Below, in pieces: positions 12,130-23,374 of a stretch of DNA of 64,000 bases. Origin of the DNA: Triatoma infestans (taxonomy: Eukaryota > Arthropoda > Insecta > Hemiptera > Reduviidae). Where the stretch lies: positions 124,001-188,000 of the forward strand of contig JAAEAF010000374.1 of NCBI GenBank assembly GCA_011037195.1, written 5' to 3'. Under the pieces are notes generated by a model. The model searched no databases, was not told where the DNA came from, and saw only the letters and a list, made by a program, of their open reading frames with translations. A program made the translations under genes and the position numbers. Each line of letters starts with the position of its first letter. The first letter of the stretch is position 1.

Positions 12130-12387
12130 ATTGTCTGTGGAGGTACCACGTCCGATGCTATCCAAAGCCCTTTTGGGCCCATATAGCTAACCCAAAGATC
12201 GCAACCTTTTAAGTACACTGCCGGCCTCTGGACAGTATTCTCTCGTTACAGACAACACTGTCCATCATCTAACAGTGAGTTGTAAAAGGGTCCTAGGAAG
12301 AAAAAAAATCTAAGAGCAGCAGTTAGACTCGAACCCGGGACTCCGCCTTGTTAGTCCAGCGCGTTACCACCGAGCTAATCTCTTCCC
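12130..12387 (-). mobile_element. tRNA-derived SINE family 1, long-tail subfamily
   Basis: The tRNA-like head is at the right. The reverse strand has a box A-like TAGCTCGGTGG and box B GGTTCGAGTCT, then a body sharing taggaagaaaaaa and the ctgtccatca region with the other copies. The 3' half (agcccttttgggcc) matches 47275-47501 but not the other copies. The left boundary is approximate. Confidence 0.75.
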
Positions 12388-13542
12388 TGCTGCAGAGTTA
12401 CTTAAAAAATAAAAAAAATCTGGTGCGAAACGCTTACCGACTTCCTATTACATTCCTTTAACGCAGTGGTGGCAACGTTTAAGTACATATCTCTGTTGAT
12501 GTTGAAATTTCCTTAACGCCCACCGCTGGCGCAGTAACTGAATTGAGCGAACTGTATACTACTTATAAGTTAGATTCAAAGGTAAGAGATAAAATTCAGA
12601 TATTTCCATTTTTATCTCCTTAATATTGGAGTTATAGTTGTTAATTAGTACTCCCTTCTGGACAATTCATTCTTCATCAATTCTAATTCAAATTTTCATT
12701 TTTCAATATATTTGCAGCCTAAGAATGAATTTATTTATTCATTCATTCCAAGAATCCTGATGTTAAGATGTATATATATCATATTCGATAAATAAATGCG
12801 AGTTTCAAATCTATTTAACAATTCCAAAATATGATGACATTCAAGTCAACAATTCGATTATTATAGTATCTTCAAAATTCTAGTATATAGTGGATAAATC
12901 GAATTAAAATTTAATTTGTTTACATTAAAGACACACAGAAGAAATTAATTACTGATAACAAATAAACTGCATAGAAAATAATAGTACTAAAATTCACCGC
13001 CAGATAACAGTATTTACCACGAAATCAGCATTACTTTTGTAACCAAGGAGAAAATCTTGTATCAATTTTATATCTTCACACTACATACGACAACTACTAG
13101 AGAAGTACTGAGGGTAAAGGAAATGGAAAGTCAGAATTCGTGGATCTAACCTATTTTTAATGACCTTTCTTATGAATTTAATTGTTTCTATGAAATGTAG
13201 CGATAGTTTCAGATATACTAATTATATGTATGGAATAATATTTCGCTATTAACTGTGCAGGTTTACTGTTGGCAAGCAGATTTCCTAGCATTTTCAAAAA
13301 TGTATTAAGTATATGTCGGACGGAGTTCACAACAAATAAATAAAGTAGTAATTCACATCCAACATGCACATGGTACCACAACCACATGGTGCCATCTGCA
13401 GATTCTCTTGTAAACTAAAATACAGTTAGTAGCAATGGCGGCTAGGGATAATTTTAAAGTGGGCGCGCTGCATATTATACAAAATAAAAACTATAATTCA
13501 CTTTTTTCACCAACACTAATCGATATATTAGTAGTAAGTAAA
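12388..13542. other. AT-rich sequence, no feature recognised
   Basis: Nothing recognised between the two SINE copies apart from short AT repeats. Confidence 0.5.
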
Positions 13543-13740
13543 GGGAAGGGATTATAATTATATATTTTATAATTGGCTTTGTGGTAATGCGCTGGATTCC
13601 TATGCGAAGGTCCTGAGTTCCAGTCCAGAGCTACTCTTGTTTCTTCCTAGAAAGCTGTAATTTACTTGACAGATTGTCTGTAATGGGAGAACACTGTCTG
13701 GAGGTTGGCAATGAACATGATAATGCACCTTAAAAAAAAG
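13543..13740 (+). mobile_element. tRNA-derived SINE family 1 copy, altered head
   Basis: Body and tail match the family (tcctagaaagctgtaattta, gagaacactgtctggaggtt, tgcaccttaaaaaaaa). The head contains AT-rich extra sequence, so box A is damaged. The 9-bp TSD GTAAGTAAA lies at 13534-13542 and 13741-13749. Confidence 0.8.
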
Positions 13741-13749
13741 GTAAGTAAA

Positions 13750-15936
13750 TTTGCTATGTATTAAACAAGCTGCTATTTTTGCATTGACTGAATTCTTCAA
13801 TAAATTTACATTGTTTTATTTTTAGCGATAGTATTTATCAAATGCTAGGTGAATATTTATTTCGTCCTCTGTGATAAAGGCAAGCGAATATCGAGAGTAT
13901 AGCCGGAACTAACAAGTTGATACAGATATTGCATTGTTTAGGAGGGCCATTATTTCTGTTATCTAAAGCGTTAATCGAAAATTCGTTTTTTTAACTATAA
14001 TATCTATAATTTTGTTTAAGTTTTCTTACATTTATATTATGTTGGATGAATAGTAATTATTCAGAAATACCAATAAAAGTTAGTTTTTTTGGGGGTATGC
14101 ACGTCATATTCTTGGGAACGCATCAAGGTAATGTGCTCTCCAAAGCAAGGTAAAAAGTATTCCTGACCGAATTCAAATTTAACAAGATTCATCATTAGGC
14201 CTTCTTCATTTCTGAGGATTTTTTATCTATTGATCTTCTTAGAGAATTAATTTTAAAACGTTTCTAAGCATGGCATGTCAATGTGGTGTGTCGGATCGTT
14301 CCGGGGAAGGCTACTTCTTCCAGTGACAAAAAATAAGGCGTCATATAGGCTTTCTTTTGTTCAAACATCGGATCTTACAGAAAAGACTGTCTCTTCTTGT
14401 GAAGTATGTTTTCTCTTGTATACATACAGATTTCAGATATGAATTCATCAGGTCGCCGTACAACCTTATTTGGAGGATAGGAAGGTAAATGCTCATTTAA
14501 TTACTTCATATAGCAAGCGTTGGATTGAAAGAAGGTGATCTTTTAACTTTTTAGGTTTTTAAAATTAGTTCTTTGGCCATCTGACCTTCAAAGGTCATCT
14601 GATCGAACTTCTCTTGACTACGTTCTTTAAGACTAAGAAATCTTTATTTATGTAGAAAACTCTTCCTATAGGAGCGAGACATAAGATATTTTTCTGACAT
14701 TTTAGAGCAAACTGTAGATCATTTTTCTGAAGGGTTAGATTTTTGTATTGCAGCAATGAGATATATATCATATTGAATAGAATTTGTAAAAATAAACTTG
14801 TTAAATAAATTAATCGATATAAATAAAAAAAGTATTAATATAAAAGTTCATAATTAATCAATTTATAACCAATCAATCAGCCAATTTTAACACATCTAAC
14901 AAACACATGTGAGTTAATATTTATTTTATTAGTAAGCGAATATTTTCTGTTTAGAAAGTTGAGTTTTGTAAAGCTCCAGGTGATGGCCACTGTAGAAGTC
15001 AAAACTTCAGGTATAAATATAAATAAATAGAACGCTGTGTCAAAATTGTTAAACTTACATTGATCCAACAGCTCTCTTGCTCCCAGATCCCTGACAGTCC
15101 TCGCAAACTGAAAAAGAAAAACCTTGCGATTTACACTTCATGAAAGTGAAGATGATATTGTCTAAAATTTAAACACTAATAAATGTAGATATTTGGAGTG
15201 TTACCATTGGCTAACTTCTCTTCTCTGTTATTTTGTATTATTCTATGAAGATAATAAAACTAGGATCTAATTAAGAAGGCAAGCAATACAAGATAAATTG
15301 TTAAATAAAGCTTTGTTTAAACACAATTTTTAAACAGATTTATTTCTTTGCATTTCACTGGCCTGAAGTAATTAAGTTTGGAACCATTTTCAATTAGAAT
15401 GCATATTAAAACTTTTCGATTCCAACTAACCTCAATAATACAACTTCTACTATAAGTATATACCTCGAATCATGAGAACCTATATTATAATATTATGTAC
15501 CTATAACTTAATGACGGAAGTAATTTTCATTTCTTTTAATCCCATAATTTATCTTTAATTTAAAAAATAGGTCATCAAAAAATTGTTTACATTTTCCAAA
15601 ATGGTGGATTAAAAGTGAAACGTTGTATTACAAATTTGAAAACAAGATTATATTTTTTTTTGTTTACATGAAAAAAAAGATATAAAATTCAATATAATTG
15701 GATTAATTAATATTAAGCAGATATCAAAACGTTATTTTGATTGATTTAATGAAGGAAATGTTAAATTTAATGAACATTGTAATTATATATAAAAAAAAAA
15801 AAAAATTACCGTTTAATCAAAGTAGAAGCTCTATCATTATTGGTTTATAAATGCCCTCCCATTTATACGCCTTTCTTTTACAGAACTTACTTAGAAAATG
15901 GATTGATGGAAGCTTCCGAAATTCTATCTCTAAAGC
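13750..15936. other. AT-rich sequence, no feature recognised
   Basis: No coding region or repeat could be supported. Short open frames here have no recognisable motif. Confidence 0.45.
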
Positions 15937-17035
15937 GGCCTCTACACGATCAATAATAATTGACAATACCTTAGCGTATTGACAATAATATTGACCGTGT
16001 AAGGTGAAAAAATTGTATTGACGGTCAGTATTGATGAAATCCGGATTTTCTGATTTTCGTGTAGGAGCAATACTGAGAATTGGAGGGGATATTGACAATA
16101 ATATTGACCGTTTAGGAGCGGCGCCAATATTTCCATCAATACTCAGTTCAGTAGTTTTATACAAAGTTGAAACTAACCTCACAACAGTGATACAAATACA
16201 TTACAAAGGTACTTTGGAAACATTTGTGTATTAAAATAAAACTTCAAACATATATTTTTTAAAGATGATTATAATTTTTTAATCTTATTTTTCTGATTAA
16301 CATACATTTCATATAGTCAATTAAATAGTCCCTTCATTACAATTCAGTCCAAAACATGATCCAGTGGAGGTTCTTGAGAAAGATTTGTGTATTAAAATAA
16401 AACTTCAATCATACATTTTTTAAAGGTGATAGTAATTTTTTCAAAGTCTTGTAGGACATATATAAAGGTTTCACTGGTTTCTATTACGGCTTTGCTGATA
16501 ACTTTTGGGGACATTATGACTGAAAACTTCGTCTTCAAAATTTCTTCCTGTGGCCAAGTACCTCAGGGTTAAGGCTAATCTTTCCCTAACACTTATACTT
16601 TCTCTCATATTTCTGTCCTGCCTTTTCAAAAATGGTTTAACCATCTGTAACAGTTTGTTTAAGGTAGGTTCATCCATTCGAAAGTAGTTCTTGAAAATAT
16701 TCAACATCGCAGAGGCTGATTTCCTTCAAAAGTACTAAATGAGAATATTCTCTTCTTGAACCATTCCTTCATCCAGTGTTTGCGTTTCACTTGACGAGTA
16801 GTACCAAACGCAAAATAATAGCTACGCAAGCTTTTGTACGATTATTTATTTTTTGGAAGGGAAAAAACCGAGTAAAACCACGCAGATTCACTCTCCTAGT
16901 GGCAAAAGTAATAAGTACTGAGCAAAGTTATTGACAATAATATTGATCGTGTAAGGTAATGAAGTACTGAGACCGGTTAGCACAAGTATTGTTGGTTATA
17001 TTGTCAATACCAATATGTCCGACCGTGTAGGGGCC
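15937..17035 (-). mobile_element. PIF/Harbinger-like element, deleted
   Basis: Both ends carry a related inverted repeat: ggcctctacacgatcaataa at the left, and at the right the reverse complement ggcccctacacggtcggaca. It encloses a transposase N-terminal fragment at 16475-16800 (-) but no DDE catalytic domain. Further TIR-like modules (attgaccgtgtaagg, attgaccgtttaggagcgg) recur at 15985-16123 and near 16940. The 3-bp TSD expected for this superfamily is not clear (agc versus aac). Confidence 0.7.
16475..16800 (-). pseudogene. PIF/Harbinger (HARBI1-like) transposase N-terminal fragment
   Basis: The 16471-16707 frame reads NYFRMDEPTLNKLLQMVKPF, followed by a conserved RERLALTLRYLATG. This is the helix-rich N-terminal region found before the DDE domain of Harbinger transposases and HARBI1-like nucleases. 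Further upstream, up to about 16800, another frame gives a WMKEWFKKR-like motif, so at least one frameshift separates them. The frame ends soon after YLATGRNFED. Nothing of the catalytic DDE domain is present, so it cannot encode an active transposase. The family call is from motif recall. Confidence 0.7.
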
Positions 17036-17759
17036 AACTCTATAGGAAAGAAGTGAAACTACTTACTTCTCGAATAACTAATTTTATTTTAACAAAAAAT
17101 TTTTACAAGCTTGTAATGTAATCGTATCCAAGATTTTTATTCATTGCCATTCCTGTTTTCGTATTTTGAAATTATCAATAAAGCTTTATTATAAAGGTTG
17201 TCTAAATGTTTGAAAAATGATTTCCAAAGCTTTAAATAGGTTTCATATTCTTGTAAACAATTTGCAACCTCCACATTGAGCATCATTACTTATTTAAAAT
17301 CCATTTAATGTTATCTGGTCTTTCAAACAGACAAAACCAAAAATTAATTAATATTATAAAGCTTCTTTCTATTGCTTTACGGTTAGAAGATAAGGAAGTA
17401 TTTGTTAGTTAATTGTAGATCAAGTAAAACTAAACGGCAGTATTTATTTAAAAAAAAACAAAACTACGTTGCAGACGGTTGGCCAAGCGAATATGATGAA
17501 ACCTTCCACTAGTTTGCATAGATGTTAATTGTATATAGAATATTATTTTTCTACTACCGGTTTAAATGTAATAATAGTTTATTTGTTGTTTTGGTTATAA
17601 TTGAAATCTGCTTTGCTCAAAAATGTTTTTATTTGAAATACAGAGTAAGGATTTATTTAAAATATTGAAGTTACACTTTTTCTTCATCAGCTAAAAGTAA
17701 GAGAAATCGTGTATTCTATAAATACAAAGTTCTGATTCATAAATTTTCTCCAAAACTAT
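17036..17759. other. AT-rich sequence, no feature recognised
   Basis: Nothing recognised between the Harbinger element and the next HINE-like copy. Confidence 0.5.
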
Positions 17760-18728
17760 GATTTTTACTTGCTCTTACTCTTAGTAAGAGGTGGTATTGT
17801 AATCGTGTCAAATTTTCGGTATCAAGTTTTCACTGGAAATATCCGTTTTTTGAGGTCCCTTGAGTCCAAAAAAGTGGTTTTTAGCAAATGGTCTATGTGT
17901 GTATGTGTGTATATGAACAAACGAAAAACCGTAGAAAGTTGAAACTTGATATTCCGTTTAGGTATCACAATGGGATCTGGCAGTACGTTATCTGTCAAAA
18001 TTCCTCAACCGGAAGTACCACTTTACAAGTTGATTTGCTTATTTTTTGCGTTTTTCTCAAAAATGGCTCCAACGATTTTTTATAAACTTGGTATATCAAC
18101 TACACATACAAAGAGCTACAACTTCTATTTAAAACATTTCTCTGGTAAAATTCATTTAAGGGCAGTTATGGGGGGTGAGGTGGGGATAGGTTTTCATTTA
18201 AACTGCTATTTCAGTTTATTAGTCAATTCTGTCATCTAAATAATGTTAATTAGAATTGAATATGTCGTTAAAATTTCGTGTTTGAAAAAAAAATCGGATA
18301 ACCGGAAGTGCGTTTACTTTACCACTTTACTTTTTTGAGATTTCCTCAAAAATAGCTCCGACGATTTACTTGAAACTAAACATACAATGAACTATAACTT
18401 TTATTTATAACATTTCTGTGGAAAAATTCATTTAAGGGCACTTTTAGAGTAGGGATGGGATTATGTTTTTCTCTAAAGTGCTATCATAGTTGATTATACA
18501 ATTCTATCATCCAAACAAAATTAATTAGAAATAAATAGATGGCCGAAATTCCGGAGTTTCAAGAAAATTAGTAAACCGGAAGTGCACTTTTACTGAACAT
18601 TTTTTTTTTTTTTGTAGTTTTCGACGAATTTTATTAAATTTGGTACAGTAACTATAAAATTTGTCAATTATAATTTTTGAGAACTGGTGGAAGAGCTAGT
18701 TGTGTGAGTGTTTCACACCAGATTTTTT
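17760..18728 (-). repeat. HINE-like element, near full-length copy
   Basis: Reverse orientation. The 3' hairpin ctcttactcttagtaagag is at 17772-17790. Then come the gtcaaattttc module, a short TG-rich stretch, two or more internal units (accggaagt recurring about every 300 bp) and the conserved 5' end gtgtgagtgtttcacaccag at 18701-18720. No open frame. The layout matches Helentron-associated elements; the class assignment is inference. Confidence 0.8.
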
Positions 18729-18739
18729 ACTAAATGTTT

Positions 18740-18898
18740 ACTTTTCTTTAATTTTATATCAATCGGGAGAATCTAATTTTTTTGAGAAAAACAACGTACC
18801 CTCACCCCAAATTTGTTTAAGTGAACTTTCTCGGAAAAAAGTTTCGATCAGTATACAGATACAGATACATTTTGTGAATTCAAATTTAATAAAAATCC
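18740..18898 (+). repeat. HINE-like element fragment, left of LINE insertion
   Basis: Diverged internal-unit sequence (ccctcaccccaaatttgttt, aactttctcgg). It was split by the LINE at 18899 and resumes at 23375. Confidence 0.5.
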
Positions 18899-19554
18899 AG
18901 TCTACTTTAAGCGTTCATGCACCCACGGAAATATCCCAGGAGGAGGAGAAAGATATTTTCTATTATGAGCTCGAGAAATGCTTTGATGAATACCTAAGAT
19001 GCTGGTGATCGGAGGCTGTAACACGCAAGTGGATAAAGAACGTTTATATGAGCCAACTATTGGCCAACACAGCGCCCATGCACAAACGAATGAAATTGGC
19101 CAAAGACTTTGCAGCCTCAAAGAATCTGGTGATTGGTGGGACACTTTTTGCACATAAGAGAATCCATATTAACACCTGGCGCTCTAATGATGGCACCACG
19201 ACAAACCAGATCGACCACATACTTATAAGCTCCAGAAATCGGGCTGATCTGCTAGGTGTAAGAGCATACAGAGGAGCAAATGCCGACTCGGACCATTACC
19301 TTTTGATCGCTCGATTAAGGCCACGAATTTCGCTAACCAGAGAACAAAGAACTCAGGTGATAAAAAAATACAACATCGCTAAGCTAAAGGATGATGAGAT
19401 CCAGCAACGTTACGCATTAGCGGTAGAAGAAAGCCTTCAAAATCAATCGGGAGGTAGTGACATCAATGACTTATGGCAAGCATGTCAAAGAGTTTTACAT
19501 GAAGTAGCTGAAGACATTTTAGGAATTCAAGAAAGACCAGACAAACGCTCATAG
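18899..19554 (+). pseudogene. LINE endonuclease domain, C-terminal part
   Basis: Endonuclease/exonuclease/phosphatase-fold fragment that would nick target DNA. The frame 19048-19554 carries VIGGTLFAHKRIHINTW, NQIDHILIS and the catalytic SDH motif in NADSDHYLLIARL. An upstream piece (HAPTEISQEEEKDIFYYELE) is in another frame with a stop at 19005. The style is that of RTE-type endonucleases often misannotated in insects as craniofacial development protein 2-like. It ends at a stop after PDKRS. Confidence 0.85.
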
Positions 19555-19599
19555 TTCAATGAGGAATGCAGAGAAGCCACAAACAAGAAAAATACGGCA

Positions 19600-20864
19600 T
19601 ATAAAATGATGGTACAGAAAAGGCACACTCGAGGATCCTTCGGAGAATAAGAAAGCTACGGAAGGAAGAAAAGAAAATTCACAGGAGGAAGAAAAGAGCG
19701 CTGCAAAAAGAAAAACTGAAGGCGGTGGAGGAATTAGAAGTGGTAATGAAGTAAGAAAATTTTACCAGATGGTGAATGAAGGCCGAACAGGATTCAAACC
19801 AAGAACGATCTCCTGTAGGGCAGTGGATGGTTCACTTACAACTGATAAGAAAGGAATTCTTGAACGATGGAGGACTCATTTCAGTCTGCTACTTAACCTG
19901 GCGGAGGAATATGCTGATCACGGCACCGGGACGGTGCCACGTTCGGAGGAGGACGAATTGGAGCCATCAGATGAGGATGAAATTGAAGAAGCATTACAGA
20001 GGCTAAAAAATAATAAAACCCTTGGATATGATGGTATCCCCTCTGAACTTTTCAAATATGGGGGTGCCGAGCTGGTGAAGCTGCTTCGGGGTCTCTTCCT
20101 GCAGGTATGGCAAACTGAAGTAATGCCAGAAGAATGGAACAATACGGTCATATGCCCGATTCACAAAAAAAGGAGACGTCTTAATATGTGACAACTATAG
20201 AGGCATTTCGCTACTGCCTACAATATATAAAATTCTATCTGGAATTCATTATAGAAGACTACTTCCCATCGCGGAACGTCTGACTGGAGGGTTCAAGCTG
20301 GTTTTAGAACTGGAAGATCCACAGTAGACCAAATCCACTCACTTAGGGTAATCCTGGAAAGAACAAGAGAGTATAGACTCAATACTCATCATCTTTTTTA
20401 TCGATTTCAAGTCAGCGTATGATAGTGTGCAACGCAATGCTCTTTATCGTGCCCTTCTGGAGTTGGGTATATCCCCAAAGTTAGTACGCTTAATTAAAAT
20501 GACGATGACTGGGGTGGTTTGCATGGTCAGAACTCAGAACGAGCTTTCGCAGCCGTTCAATACGAATAAAGGCTTAAAGCAAGGGGATGGCCTGGCGTGC
20601 ATCCTATTTAATCTGGCGTTAGAATGGGCCAGTTGCTAGCTTATGCGGACGACGTGGATCTGATTGGTCGATCAAGAGATGCGATCAGGGATGCCTATCT
20701 GGACTTGGAGAATGCTGCCAAGGAAATAGGACTTGAAGTGAACCAAGCCAAAACAAAGTACATGTACGTTTCATCTGGAGTACTGCGAGATAGTGATTGG
20801 AGCTTGGGAATCACACCTTTGAGTGGGTGAATATTTCATTTATCTAGGAACTCAAGTGAATCAC
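19600..20864 (+). pseudogene. LINE reverse transcriptase domain, frameshifted
   Basis: Pieces in changing frames: LGYDGIPSELFKYGG (about 20020), MPEEWNNTVICPIHKK, NYRGISLLPTIYKIL, FKSAYDSVQRNALYRALLE (about 20410) with the first catalytic Asp, NKGLKQGDGLACILFNLALE, then LLAYADDVDLIG (about 20640) with an intact YADD box. At least four frameshifts or stops separate them. The domain stops at IYLGTQVNH, where the LTR element enters, and resumes at 22798. Confidence 0.88.
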
Positions 20865-21216
20865 TGTAGGGGTAGTGAACCCCCACCACTCATCCACTCT
20901 AGCGGAGAGAAACAGCCCCTCTCGCACAGAGAGGAGAGGTTCGGCCAGTGGATATATATATGAGAGAGAGACAGTCAAAGATCATTCTGCTGAATTCAGT
21001 CTTACACATCAGACATCATTCTGTTAATTCACACTCCGAACATATCATTTTAGCCACGTCAATCTGTCAGTTCAGTTCAGTTCTAAACTCTAAAGTGTAA
21101 AGTCCTTGGCAGTCAGTTATATACATATACATAAATCAATTATGTATCTTAAACCAAATCTTAAGGTGTTTACCTATCATCATCAACAACCAACATCTCC
21201 TCACAACACCGTTACA
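20865..21216 (+). repeat. 5' LTR
   Basis: 352 bp, TGTAGGGG...GTTACA. It contains a TATA-like run (ggatatatatatgag, near 20957) suited to the promoter of the element. Confidence 0.95.
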
Positions 21217-21217
21217 T

Positions 21218-21235
21218 TGGTGGCAGCGTTATCGA
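21218..21235 (+). other. putative primer binding site
   Basis: TGGTGGCAGCG begins one base inside the 5' LTR, as expected for pairing with a tRNA 3' CCA end. The tRNA was not identified. Confidence 0.6.
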
Positions 21236-21393
21236 AACCCAGCCGTTTCTCATTAAAAGGTAAGATATAATTTTCATTCATTTTTTTTATTATTATTCAT
21301 TCTAGTTTTACACTTTTAAATATTTTAATTTCCGCTATTTTTTGTTACATCTATTTGTATATTTCATATTTTTAATATTTCGACTTCCTTTTT

Positions 21394-22414
21394 ATGAAAA
21401 GAGCCGAAATTATTCAGAAATTAAAACAACATAATCTTCCTACAAGTGGCAATTTGTTAATTTTAAAAGAAAGACTCTCTAAAATCATGTCTACATATAA
21501 TCGATGGCCAGCAAAAATCTGCTGATGAAGCAATCGCGTATTTATTAAATAAAATTAACTCGACGAATACGGTTAACATCCGTAATTTACAACTAATAAA
21601 TAACCTACCGGTATTTGATGGAGCGCATAATAGCGACATAAATTCCTTCAAAGGCCAAATCAATAACTATAGTGCGATTTCGGGATGGTCAGAAGCCGAC
21701 AAACTGGAAATCCTAATTTTAAAATTAACGGGTGCGGCAAAAATTTTCTTTGACACATTTAAAACGCAATGTACAAATGATAACATCATTTTAACCTACC
21801 GACTAGCCACGGAAAATCTAATTGCCAGATTTAAAAAAGAAAAAACGCCCGTGGTATTGTTGCAGCAAATAACGAGCTTGCAACAAAATCCATCAGAAAC
21901 TCTCGAAGCTTTTGCTGACAGAATAAAGCATATTTCCACATCGCTCTTATTCAAAGCTCAACAAAACCCATTACAAACGTTACAAAATCTAGTTGAACGG
22001 TTAACGACAGACGCATTTATTAAATCACTTCCGGCAAACATAAAAACCCAAGTGCAAACCAAATTACCCAAAACGCTAGACGAAGCACAAAACTACGCCA
22101 TAGCACTCAGAGACATCCAATACTCGGAATCTCAAGCCTCCATTTTTGCCTTAAAGAAGGCAGAAACCAATCACAATTCCAGTAATAAACCTCCGTCGCC
22201 CTGCAAACATTGTTCTGGCAAACACTGGAACAGTGAGTGCACAGAAAAATTTCAATTAGTACGAACGAAAAGAAATAAACAAAATTCACCGCCTTCGCCG
22301 TGCAAACACTGCAAGGGCAACCACTGGAACCGCGACTGCAAAAACAGCAATAATAATTTTAATAATAACAAGCGCGCACTAATTTTGGCAAAAAGCCACC
22401 TTCAGGCAAAGTAG
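21394..22414 (+). pseudogene. gag polyprotein of LTR retrotransposon, one frameshift
   Basis: Structural capsid/nucleocapsid protein. From the ATG at 21394 it begins MKRAEIIQKLKQHNLPTSGN, a SAP-like helix-extended-helix motif that often binds DNA. A frameshift near 21510-21530 separates this from the main body, which carries INNLPVFDGAHNSDINSF and a capsid-like region (KLEILILKLTGAAKIFFDTF, then ITSLQQNPSETLEAFADRIK). The C-terminal end has two zinc knuckles, CKHCSGKHWNSEC and CKHCKGNHWNRDC, both CX2CX3HX4C rather than the retroviral CX2CX4HX4C. Stop TAG at 22412-22414. No pol follows. Confidence 0.88.
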
Positions 22415-22443
22415 GCCCTATTTCAAAAAACAAATGCCCTTGA

Positions 22444-22797
22444 TGTAGGGGTAGTGAACCCCCACCACTCATCCACTCTAGCGGCGAGAAACAGCCCCTC
22501 TCGCACAGAGAGGAGAGGTTCGGCCAGTGGATATATATATATGAGAGAGAGACAGTCATAGATCATTCTGCTGAATTCAGTCTTACACATCAGACATCAT
22601 TCTGTTAATTCACACTCCGTACATATCATTTTAGCCACGTCAATCTGTCAGTTCAGTTCAGTTCTAAACTCTAAAGTGCAAAGTCCTTGGCAGTCAGTTA
22701 TATACATATACATAAATCAATTATATATCTTAAACCTAATCTTAAGGTGTTTATCTATCATCATCAACAACCAACATCTCCTCACAACACCCTTACA
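22444..22797 (+). repeat. 3' LTR
   Basis: 354 bp, TGTAGGGG...CTTACA. It differs from the 5' LTR by about eight substitutions and one extra TA in the TATA-like run. No good polypurine tract precedes it. Confidence 0.95.
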
Positions 22798-23346
22798 ATC
22801 ACGATAATAATATACGTCATGAGATCAATAGAAGAACATTGCTGGCTAATAGGGCATACTTCGGTCTACAGGATTATATGAAAAGTCGGTTACTCTCCAG
22901 GTCCACAAAAATAAGAATCAATAAGACTCTCACCCGACCCGTTCTAATATATGCCTCGGAAAGCTGGACCTTCACTAGAAACGACGATCTTGCCCTCCTT
23001 AGATTTGAAAGGAAAATTCTTCGCAGGATCTATGGAGCCATCCTAGATGGGGAGACATGGAGACGGAGAAGTAATGAGGAACTAAGGAATTTGTACATGG
23101 GTGTCGATGTGGTGGACTACATCAAGCTGGGGCGCCTGCGCTGGGCGGGGAATGTAGGAAGAATGAATATCCCGAGGAAGTGCCTCTCAAGTTATTGAGA
23201 GAAAACATACACGGTGTACGCAGAGTCGAGAGACCCAGAGATGCAAGCAGCTTCCTTGGTGTCCGCAACTGGATGGTGGCGGCATCGACCCGTGACAACT
23301 GGCGTTCATCCATAGAGGAGGATAAGACTCGCGCAAGCGGGTTGTA
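22798..23346 (+). pseudogene. LINE C-terminal region after the LTR insertion
   Basis: Continues the LINE protein: LLANRAYFGLQDYMKSRL, LTRPVLIYASESWTFTR, FERKILRRIYGA, LGRLRWAGNVGRMN. A frameshift comes near 23190, then a tail (WMVAASTRDNWRSSIEEDKT) up to a TAG at 23345. The SESWT, RRIYG and WAGHVGRM-type motifs are standard in RTE/jockey-like C-termini. Confidence 0.88.
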
Positions 23347-23374
23347 GAGCCAAGTGAAAAAGAAGAAGAAGAAG

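Larger units (their letters stand above)
20865..22797 (+). mobile_element. gag-only LTR retrotransposon (gypsy-like), TSD ATCAC
   Basis: Two LTRs (20865-21216 and 22444-22797) enclose 1.2 kb with a gag frame and no protease, reverse transcriptase or integrase. Exact ATCAC duplications lie at 20860-20864 and 22798-22802. The interrupted LINE frame resumes after the second copy, which confirms the junctions. The LTRs differ by about eight substitutions and one 2-bp indel, so the insertion is fairly young. Pol is simply absent: the 3' LTR starts about 30 bp after the gag stop. It would need enzymes in trans, as in non-autonomous LARD/TRIM-like derivatives. Gypsy-like is inferred from the gag. 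Confidence 0.93.
18899..23374 (+). mobile_element. 5'-truncated RTE-like LINE with TSD, split by an LTR element
   Basis: A non-LTR retrotransposon copy with apurinic-like endonuclease, reverse transcriptase and a C-terminal region, but no RNase H. It is flanked by AAATTTAATAAAAATCC (18882-18898) and AAATTCAATAAAAATCC (23375-23391), a 17-bp TSD with one mismatch. It starts inside the endonuclease domain, the 5' truncation expected of target-primed reverse transcription. The 3' end is a short (AAG)n run (23360-23374), like the microsatellite tails of RTE elements. The insertion site is inside a HINE-like repeat. Several frameshifts and stops make it inactive. Without the LTR element at 20865-22797 the LINE is about 2.5 kb. 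Confidence 0.85.

Noticed and set aside
13178..13387. 69-codon reverse frame
   Set aside because: No motif, no supporting context, AT-rich DNA.
15817..16182. 121-codon reverse open frame
   Set aside because: Lies across the Harbinger-like TIR modules; no protein motif and overlapping frames on both strands.
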